From Syntrophorhabdus sp. (GTDB lineage Bacteria; Desulfobacterota; BSN033; UBA1163), in assembly GCA_020724025.1 (NCBI GenBank), contig DYHU01000108.1, positions 1-11,343 of the forward strand: DNA of 11,343 nucleotides, written 5' to 3'. The notes under the pieces are model-generated. The model saw only the letters and a list, made by a program, of their open reading frames with translations. It did not search any database and was not told the origin of the DNA. Made by a program: the position numbers and the translations under genes. Shown in pieces: positions 7,273 to 11,343 of the stretch (positions are counted from its first letter, which is position 1; every line of letters begins with the position of its first letter).

Positions 7273-7300
7273 TTTATACCACAACTGTTTATTTTGTCAA
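7273..7300 (-). promoter_or_regulatory. Sigma70-type promoter of the transporter/synthetase operon
   Basis: Read on the minus strand: -35 TTGACA (7300-7295, perfect), a 16-base spacer, and -10 TATAAA (7278-7273, five of six). Transcription would start near 7266, leaving an untranslated leader of about 65 bases before the first ATG. No other promoter of this quality is visible within the operon. Confidence 0.75.
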
Positions 7301-7329
7301 CTAAAAACTGAAAAAGGAACTCTCCTGCC

Positions 7330-7341
7330 TGTCAGCTGACA
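7330..7341. promoter_or_regulatory. Perfect 12-bp palindrome upstream of the operon promoter (possible operator)
   Basis: TGTCAGCTGACA is a perfect inverted repeat ending 29 bases upstream of the -35 box of the transporter operon. This is a typical distance for an activator site. No regulator gene is present in the window, so the binding protein is unknown and chance cannot be excluded. Confidence 0.35.
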
Positions 7342-7355
7342 TAGAATTCAATTAA

Positions 7356-7556
7356 ATGGAGGTCTTTTTTAGTGGAAAGACACTGAAGAGGAAGCATCTT
7401 GAGCAGATCATCATAACTGCCCTGAATACCGGGAGGAGAAAAGGGGAGATCCTCAATCTTAAATGGACCAATGTGGACTTAAAAAACAGGATGATTATAG
7501 TCGAAGGGACGAAGAATGGAAAGATTCGGGAAATCCCAATGAGTAAAGATGAATAA
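7356..7556 (+). pseudogene. Tyrosine recombinase (phage-type integrase) remnant
   Basis: A 66-codon open stretch whose product matches the beginning of the catalytic domain of tyrosine recombinases. TALNTGRRKGEILNLKWTNVDL corresponds in two readable parts (ALNTGRRKGEIL, LKWTNVDL) to the conserved box I region with its catalytic Arg, followed by IIVEGTKNGKIREIPM, the beta-strand segment that normally holds the catalytic Lys. The frame then stops. The HxxR, H/W and Tyr motifs are missing, and so is the N-terminal DNA-binding domain: a TAA lies immediately before the ATG. Full integrases have roughly 300-400 residues, so this is a broken fragment and unlikely to be active. It sits 63 bases upstream of tRNA-Arg, a usual neighbourhood for integrases. 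No att duplication of the tRNA end was seen in the window. Confidence 0.75.
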
Positions 7557-7560
7557 AAAA

Positions 7561-7581
7561 TGTCAATAGAAAAAATTGACA
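7561..7581. other. Small hairpin between integrase remnant and tRNA-Arg
   Basis: TGTCAAT (7561-7567) and ATTGACA (7575-7581) are perfect inverted arms around the 7-base A-rich loop AGAAAAA. It starts four bases after the stop of the integrase remnant. It could be a weak terminator or a protein site. Its right arm also contains the TTGACA that may serve as the tRNA promoter -35 box. Confidence 0.4.
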
Positions 7582-7605
7582 GTTTCCTTTCAATTGTGGT
7601 AATAG
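7576..7605 (+). promoter_or_regulatory. Possible promoter of tRNA-Arg
   Basis: A perfect -35 TTGACA (7576-7581) is followed after 18 bases by a poor -10 TAATAG (7600-7605, three of six). Transcription would begin near 7612, just before the tRNA 5' end at 7620. The position fits well, but the -10 is weak. Confidence 0.4.
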
Positions 7606-7619
7606 AAATTCGCAGGGGG

Positions 7620-7696
7620 GGGCGATTAGCTCAGTTGGATAGAGCGTTGGTCTCCGGAACCAAAGGCCGTGGGTTCAACTCCCGCATCGCCCACCA
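7620..7696 (+). tRNA. tRNA-Arg (anticodon CCG)
   Basis: A full cloverleaf can be drawn. Acceptor stem GGGCGAT (7620-7626) pairs with ATCGCCC (7686-7692). D stem is GCTC/GAGC (7629-7632, 7642-7645). Anticodon stem TTGGT/ACCAA (7647-7651, 7659-7663) carries loop CTCCGGA, so the anticodon is CCG (7654-7656), reading the Arg codon CGG. T stem GTGGG/CCCGC (7669-7673, 7681-7685) has loop TTCAACT. Discriminator is A7693 and CCA is encoded (7694-7696). All stems pair with a single G-T wobble in the T arm, so the gene looks functional. Confidence 0.97.
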
Positions 7697-7707
7697 TTTG
7701 CTCTTAA

Positions 7708-7730
7708 TCTTCATCCCTGAAGAGGTTTTT
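7708..7730 (+). terminator. Weak terminator-like hairpin after tRNA-Arg, overlapping the next ribosome-binding site
   Basis: TCTTCA (7708-7713) and TGAAGA (7718-7723) form a 6-bp stem with loop TCCC, followed by GG and five T residues (7726-7730). The right arm with the next bases forms GAAGAGG, the apparent Shine-Dalgarno of the ORF starting at 7731. The site may end the tRNA transcript and also control readthrough translation. The stem is short, so confidence is low. Confidence 0.35.
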
Positions 7731-8120
7731 ATGAGAAAAAGAATCATTCGTCTTTCGCCATTTCTTCTGATCATTTTGTTAGGGTTGATTTTGAACCCCC
7801 TCCCTATCTCTGAACAGAAAGTGCTGAAAAAACAGGAAGGATTGAAGAGCGGGATCGTATGGGCCCAGAATATGGAAGGAGAGGGAAGGGAACAACAGGA
7901 TTCACATTATATCCAGTTGATGAGGCAATTGCGAACGAAGGTGGATGGGTGGTTAAAGGACCTCAACGATCGGATCGAGAGCGGAGATGTCACACGCTTT
8001 GAAGTCCGGTTTTTAGAGATTTTAAGAAGTGTTTTGGAATGGGTGGGGGAAAAGATTGACGCTCAGATTGAATCCGGAGAGAAAAAACCAAAAAAGAAGA
8101 CGGGAGGAGAAGAAGTTTAA
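7731..8120 (+). CDS. Small membrane-anchored or exported protein of unknown function
   Basis: A 129-residue protein that I do not recognise. It has a basic start MRKRIIR, a hydrophobic segment SPFLLIILLGLILNPLPI (about 9-26) that is a signal anchor or uncleaved signal, a Gln/Glu-rich middle, a charged helical stretch (about 60-113: RQLRTKVDGWLKDLNDRIE and following) with coiled-coil-like heptads, and a Lys-rich tail (about 116-124). The bulk would lie outside the inner membrane. The ATG at 7731 has GAAGAGG five bases upstream. The frame is open further upstream to 7560, but that would translate through the tRNA gene, so the longer form is rejected. The hydrolase gene begins 10 bases after its stop, so the two are probably co-transcribed. 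There is no homology-based function to offer. Confidence 0.7.
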   Translation: MRKRIIRLSPFLLIILLGLILNPLPISEQKVLKKQEGLKSGIVWAQNMEGEGREQQDSHYIQLMRQLRTKVDGWLKDLNDRIESGDVTRFEVRFLEILRSVLEWVGEKIDAQIESGEKKPKKKTGGEEV

Positions 8121-8130
8121 CTCATAAGTG

Positions 8131-8766
8131 ATGGAAGAAGAGAAGGTTTTTTTCACATCCGGAGGGATTCAACTGGAGGGCCTCCTGAGCATTCATGAGG
8201 CCCTTTCCGCTAAAGGGGGGCTGATCCTCTGCCATCCACATCCCCAATTCGGCGGAGACATGCATAACCGCGTCATCACCACGGCTCTTGGGTCAGCCCA
8301 TCAGGAAGGGTTCTCCACTCTTCGCTTCAACTTCAGAGGAGTCGGGGAAAGCGGCGGGTCCTACAGTGAAGGCATCGGAGAGAAGGAGGATGTCCGTGCT
8401 GCCATCGGATATCTCGGTTCGAGGCTGAATAATTCAGGATCCCCGATCTTGGTTCTCGGGTATTCGTTCGGAGCGTGGGTTGGACTTCCCGTTGCCGTTG
8501 AGGATGAGAGAGTGAAAAGGGTCGTGGCGGTTTCTCCCCCTTTGGAGATGTTTGATTTCGGTTTTTTTAAAGGGTGTAGAAAGAAAAAACTGATTATCGC
8601 CGGGGACAGGGACCTTTACTGCCCATCCCTTGTTCTGAAAAAGTGGTTTGAGCAACTTAAGGAACCCAAAATATTGACGATCATTGAAGGAGCGGACCAC
8701 TTCTACTCTTTTCATGCCAACCTTCTTATCCAGCCCCTGAGAGAATTCTTCAATTCGGAGTTTTGA
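8131..8766 (+). CDS. Alpha/beta hydrolase (COG2945-like)
   Basis: A 211-residue soluble serine hydrolase-fold protein. In order it shows LILCHPHPQFGG (about 32-42), the oxyanion-region motif of COG2945-type hydrolases; FNFRGVGESGG (67-77); the nucleophile elbow GYSFGA with Ser112; a candidate acid residue in AGDRD (157-161); and the catalytic His190 in GADHFY. The complete triad suggests an active esterase or thioesterase-like enzyme, but the family is poorly characterised and the substrate is unknown. The ATG at 8131 is used; a GTG directly in front (8128) is an equally in-frame alternative. No good Shine-Dalgarno is close: the nearest purine run, GGAGGAGA at 8103-8110, is 20 bases away. Initiation may therefore rely on coupling to the preceding small gene, which ends 10 bases upstream. 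It converges with the kinase gene. Confidence 0.88.
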   Translation: MEEEKVFFTSGGIQLEGLLSIHEALSAKGGLILCHPHPQFGGDMHNRVITTALGSAHQEGFSTLRFNFRGVGESGGSYSEGIGEKEDVRAAIGYLGSRLNNSGSPILVLGYSFGAWVGLPVAVEDERVKRVVAVSPPLEMFDFGFFKGCRKKKLIIAGDRDLYCPSLVLKKWFEQLKEPKILTIIEGADHFYSFHANLLIQPLREFFNSEF

Positions 8767-8815
8767 GTTAAAAGCTGGGAGTATTCAATTTAACTATCTT
8801 CCTCCGAACTCCTGT

Positions 8816-8840
8816 AGGGAACGGTTTAAAACCGTTCCCT
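8816..8840. repeat. Perfect 12-bp-arm palindrome between convergent genes
   Basis: AGGGAACGGTTT (8816-8827) and AAACCGTTCCCT (8829-8840) are perfect inverted arms around one base (A8828). It lies between the hydrolase stop (8766) and the kinase stop (8843), where a bidirectional terminator would be expected. No run of T follows on either strand, so a classic intrinsic terminator is not evident. The form (GTAGGG at the left border, GGTTT..AAACC centre) resembles a widely dispersed short palindrome type I recall from environmental bacterial genomes. Confidence 0.75.
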
Positions 8841-8842
8841 CC

Positions 8843-9706
8843 CTAACCCCCAACTGTCTTCTGAAAAAACCAGCCAATCCGGTGAAATAAGAGACCGATG
8901 GAATAGGTTAGAAGGGCTCTCTGTATCGCTTTCCGGATTTCTTGGTCTTCCCCAGCATAAGCCATCAAAAAACGCCAGCGGTCTGTCCTTGTGATGGGCA
9001 GGCCAGAGTGTTTCCACTTTTCAACGGAACGATTGAGACGGAGAAGGTTTTTCACCCTTTCCCTGACGGAGAGAATCTTTTTCCGGTAGGATCGGTCAAA
9101 GTCGATGATCAGAACCTGATCTCCGGCCACCAGGAGGTTTTTAAGCTGAAGATCTCTGTGATAAAATCCTCTCTGATGAAATTGTCGAAGGAGAAACCCT
9201 GCGGCTTTAATCGTTTTCCGCTTATGGAGGAGGCTTTCACGAGAAAAGGAAGGGCCGTTTTCCTGAAAATACTGGATCAGATCCTTGGCGGGAGAAATCT
9301 CTAATGAGAGGAGATAGGCCCGATAAAAGGGATCGGTAACGATTTGGTGAATTGCCCCAATGGGTTGGATCGTCGGAATATCTGATGATCGAATCTCTTC
9401 AGTCAAAGAAAGTTCTTTAAAGGATCTCGCCCCAAATAGAAAAAGGTCTCGATTGAGAAACCTCAGGAGGCCTCCGTGGGAATATTTCCGGAGAACCATC
9501 CTCTTTCCGTTCTGGATGGGTATGGAGGGGTGAGGGGTTCTTCCATTTAAGTATTTAGTTGTCAGAAGATGGTTCTTGAAGAAAGTTTCTAAGTCTCCAA
9601 TCCCTTGATGAAGAAGGCTCTCCTCATAATCGTTGCGAAGGAGAAGATAGGTCTTTCCTTTTTCAGTCAGGGAGAAGGAGGGTGGAATCGGAATCTTTTT
9701 AAACAT
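8843..9706 (-). CDS. KdkA/InaA/WaaP-like lipopolysaccharide kinase
   Basis: A 287-residue protein of the eukaryotic-like kinase fold used by LPS core kinases (Kdo kinase KdkA, heptose kinase WaaP, InaA). An N-terminal lobe includes VLRKYSHGGLLRFL (71-84) with a Gly-rich turn and candidate ATP-binding Lys74, then RSFKELSLTEE (94-104) with a candidate helix-C Glu. The catalytic loop is FYHRDLQLKNLLV (181-193) with H183, D185 and N190, and the metal-binding IIDFDRS (200-206) has D202 in place of DFG. All key kinase residues are visible. The presumed role is ATP-dependent phosphorylation of an inner-core sugar at the cytoplasmic face of the inner membrane, which implies a Gram-negative envelope; the exact sugar is uncertain. 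No other LPS gene is present. The ATG at 9704-9706 has no Shine-Dalgarno and sits in an inverted repeat. Confidence 0.83.
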   Translation of the reverse strand: MFKKIPIPPSFSLTEKGKTYLLLRNDYEESLLHQGIGDLETFFKNHLLTTKYLNGRTPHPSIPIQNGKRMVLRKYSHGGLLRFLNRDLFLFGARSFKELSLTEEIRSSDIPTIQPIGAIHQIVTDPFYRAYLLSLEISPAKDLIQYFQENGPSFSRESLLHKRKTIKAAGFLLRQFHQRGFYHRDLQLKNLLVAGDQVLIIDFDRSYRKKILSVRERVKNLLRLNRSVEKWKHSGLPITRTDRWRFLMAYAGEDQEIRKAIQRALLTYSIGLLFHRIGWFFQKTVGG

Positions 9707-9716
9707 TGGGTTTAAA
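9698..9716. promoter_or_regulatory. Inverted repeat spanning the kinase start codon
   Basis: TTTAAAC (9698-9704) and GTTTAAA (9710-9716) are perfect arms around ATTGG. On the kinase strand the ATG lies at the loop/stem edge. It could be an mRNA hairpin that limits initiation or an operator for a repressor. AT-rich arms of this length can also arise by chance. Confidence 0.35.
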
Positions 9717-9742
9717 GTAAAGGAATCCTATATTTTTGTCAA
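9714..9742 (-). promoter_or_regulatory. Possible promoter of the kinase gene (near-leaderless)
   Basis: On the minus strand a perfect -35 TTGACA (9742-9737) is followed after 17 bases by a weak -10 TACTTT (9719-9714, three of six). Transcription would start at about the ATG at 9706, which would explain the lack of a Shine-Dalgarno. Confidence 0.3.
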
Positions 9743-9838
9743 TTCAAGATTTCTGAAAAAATCCAGATATCTGTATCATCATTTTTTGAAATCTCTGTAA
9801 TCAAAAGAGCAAATGGGGTTCTTTTTAGAGCTCTCAAT

Positions 9839-9865
9839 TTGACAAGGAGCAGTGTTTGTTATAAT
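9839..9865 (+). promoter_or_regulatory. Promoter of gatB with extended -10
   Basis: -35 TTGACA (9839-9844) and -10 TATAAT (9860-9865) are both perfect. The spacer is only 15 bases, but a TGT directly before the -10 (9857-9859) makes it an extended -10, which can compensate. An 8-bp palindrome AGAGCTCT (9827-9834) lies just upstream of the -35. The start of transcription would be near 9872, leaving a leader of about 20 bases. Confidence 0.65.
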
Positions 9866-9890
9866 TTTAGTGGAAATTTAAAGATGGGAG

Positions 9891-11336
9891 ATGCCTGTGG
9901 AATATGAACCTGTCATCGGGCTGGAAGTCCATGCCCAGCTTTTGACCCGATCAAAAATCTTTTGCGGATGCTCTACTTCATTTGGGGAAGGACCCAATAC
10001 CCAGGCCTGTCCGGTCTGCACAGGTCAGCCCGGATCTCTTCCGGTCATCAACCATAAGGCTGTCGAATTTGCCATCAAGTTAGGCTTGGCTACCAACTGC
10101 AGAATTGCACCCTATAGCCTTTTCGCCCGGAAGAACTATTTCTATCCCGATCTTCCAAAAGGTTATCAGATTTCCATGTATGAATATCCTCTGGCGGAAC
10201 ATGGTTTCATTGAAATCACCGTTCAGAGAGAGAAGAAACGGATAGGCATCATACGAATTCATATGGAGGAAGATGCCGGGAAGTTGAAACATGGTGAGAC
10301 GCCTGAAACAGCATCCTTCAGTTATGTCGATTTCAACCGGACCGGTGTTCCTCTCGTTGAGATTGTAAGCGAGCCGGACATCCGTTCCCCCCAGGAGGCA
10401 GGGGAGTACCTGAGAAGGCTTCGGGCCACCCTCCAGTATCTGGAGGTCTGCACAGGAGATATGGAGAAGGGTACCTTCCGGTGCGATGCCAATGTCTCGG
10501 TTCGTCCCAAAGGACAGACCGAATTCGGGACGAGGACCGAATTGAAAAATATGAATTCCTTCCGGCATGTGGAGAAGGCATTGGAGTATGAGATCAAGCG
10601 TCAAATCAGAGCTTTGAAAGACGGAGAAGAAGTCGTTCAGGAGACGAGGCTCTGGAACACAGACCAGAACATCACCCTATCGATGAGAGGGAAAGAGGAG
10701 GCACACGACTATCGGTATTTTCCCGATCCGGACCTTGTTCCCCTGAGGATTGATGGAAAATGGATCGAAGAGATACGGGGAAGCCTTCCCGAACTACCCG
10801 ACCAGAAGAAGGAGAGATTTATAAAGGATTATAAGATACCCGAATATGATGCGGAGATTCTTACCTCCACAAAGGCCATGGCCAGCTATTTTGAGGACTG
10901 CGTTCATCTCTTTTCTGAGCCTAAAACAGTGAGCAACTGGATGATGGGAGACCTCCTCAAGGAGTTAAAGCGGGACGAAAGAGAAGTGGATCAATGTCCT
11001 GTCACCCCGAAACATCTGGCGGAAATGCTCAACATGTTGAAGAATGGAACGATCAGCGGGAAGATTGCAAAGGATGTTTTTGAGGAGATGTATCGAACCG
11101 GAGCCCCGCCTGTTAGGATCGTCAAGGAGAAGGGATGGGTTCAGATCCTTGACACGGGTGAGATCGAAAGGGTGATTGAAAAAGTGATTCAGACCAACCC
11201 AAAACTGGCGGAAGACTACCAAAAAGGAAAAGAGAAGGTCTTCGGCTTCCTCGTGGGAGAAGTAATGAAAGGGACAAAAGGGAAAGCCAACCCAAAACTG
11301 GTCAATGAGTTGCTCAGAGAGAAGTTGAAAGGATAG
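9891..11336 (+). CDS. gatB: Aspartyl/glutamyl-tRNA(Asn/Gln) amidotransferase subunit B
   Basis: Kinase-like subunit of the GatCAB complex, which phosphorylates and amidates misacylated Glu-tRNA(Gln) and/or Asp-tRNA(Asn) in the cytoplasm. The protein begins [17 protein letters not shown], carries the zinc-site cysteines C25, C27, C40 and C43, then the hallmark [14 protein letters not shown], a HMEEDAGKL motif, [17 protein letters not shown] and [12 protein letters not shown]-terminal YqeY-type tRNA-binding domain ends in [15 protein letters not shown]. At 481 residues it is full length. The start is ambiguous: the ATG at 9891 directly abuts GGGAG (9886-9890), whereas the in-frame GTG at 9897 has that site at a proper 6-base spacing and gives the common [12 protein letters not shown] start. 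gatA and gatC are not adjacent upstream, where the divergent kinase lies; only 7 bases follow the stop, so downstream context is unknown. Confidence 0.97.
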   Translation: MPVEYEPVIGLEVHAQLLTRSKIFCGCSTSFGEGPNTQACPVCTGQPGSLPVINHKAVEFAIKLGLATNCRIAPYSLFARKNYFYPDLPKGYQISMYEYPLAEHGFIEITVQREKKRIGIIRIHMEEDAGKLKHGETPETASFSYVDFNRTGVPLVEIVSEPDIRSPQEAGEYLRRLRATLQYLEVCTGDMEKGTFRCDANVSVRPKGQTEFGTRTELKNMNSFRHVEKALEYEIKRQIRALKDGEEVVQETRLWNTDQNITLSMRGKEEAHDYRYFPDPDLVPLRIDGKWIEEIRGSLPELPDQKKERFIKDYKIPEYDAEILTSTKAMASYFEDCVHLFSEPKTVSNWMMGDLLKELKRDEREVDQCPVTPKHLAEMLNMLKNGTISGKIAKDVFEEMYRTGAPPVRIVKEKGWVQILDTGEIERVIEKVIQTNPKLAEDYQKGKEKVFGFLVGEVMKGTKGKANPKLVNELLREKLKG

Positions 11337-11343
11337 AGATTGC

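Noticed and set aside
7356..7556. An intact small integrase or excisionase gene
   Set aside because: Only the box I and following strand segments are present; the HxxR and Tyr motifs and the N-terminal domain are missing, so it is a remnant.
7560..7730. Upstream extension of the small membrane protein ORF to an ATG at 7560
   Set aside because: This part translates straight through the tRNA-Arg gene (LAQLDRALVSGTKGRGFNSR is tRNA-derived peptide). The internal ATG at 7731 has a ribosome-binding site and a proper hydrophobic leader.
8942..9304. Plus-strand frame opposite the kinase gene
   Set aside because: The kinase catalytic motifs lie on the minus strand; the plus frame is its antisense shadow.
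9764..9773. CAGATATCTG palindrome in the kinase/gatB intergenic region
   Set aside because: A 10-bp palindrome in AT-rich DNA, not placed at either promoter; it could easily be chance.
10080..10604. Minus-strand frames opposite gatB (several between 10080 and 11222)
   Set aside because: gatB is a confident full-length gene; the antisense frames have no recognisable domain.

Overview
The window looks like chromosomal DNA of a Gram-negative anaerobe of the Deltaproteobacteria / Desulfobacterota type. This is an inference from gene content: a Liv-type ABC uptake operon carrying an acyl-CoA synthetase, a zinc-ribbon/thiolase pair, an LPS-core type sugar kinase (hence an outer membrane), an indirect tRNA amidation enzyme, and short palindromic repeats between genes. 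The taxon itself cannot be proven from the window.

Positions 1-7300 (minus strand) hold one long operon read from right to left. A strong sigma70-type promoter (-35 at 7295-7300, -10 at 7273-7278) precedes a periplasmic solute-binding protein, the LivG and LivF ATPases, a long-chain type acyl-CoA synthetase, the LivM and LivH permeases, a DUF35-type zinc-ribbon/OB-fold protein and the first 38 codons of a thiolase-family enzyme that runs off the left edge. The ABC and synthetase genes touch, overlap by 1-4 bases, or sit 2-3 bases apart. The exceptions are two junctions that carry palindromic repeats: livM/livH and zinc ribbon/thiolase. The likely logic is uptake of a carboxylic acid, immediate activation to its CoA ester, then thiolase-type chemistry with the zinc-ribbon partner. 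The substrate is not readable from sequence; the Liv label reflects family, not proven amino-acid transport.

Positions 7300-7700 form a junction: a perfect 12-bp palindrome upstream of the operon promoter, a remnant of a tyrosine recombinase, a small hairpin and a complete tRNA-Arg(CCG) with encoded CCA. This looks like the scar of an old integration event near a tRNA gene.

Positions 7731-8766 (plus strand) carry a small membrane-anchored protein of unknown function followed by a COG2945-like alpha/beta hydrolase. A perfect 12-bp-arm palindrome (8816-8840) separates the hydrolase from a convergent KdkA/InaA/WaaP-like kinase gene (8843-9706, minus). From the divergent intergenic region 9707-9890, gatB reads rightwards and is complete, ending 7 bases before the window edge.

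I see no unmistakable new system. The most informative points are the synthetase built into the transporter operon by translational coupling with a downstream thiolase/zinc-ribbon pair, three different palindromic repeat types at gene junctions (one of which creates a false N-terminus for LivH), and the recombinase remnant beside tRNA-Arg. Several start codons are revised from Shine-Dalgarno evidence.
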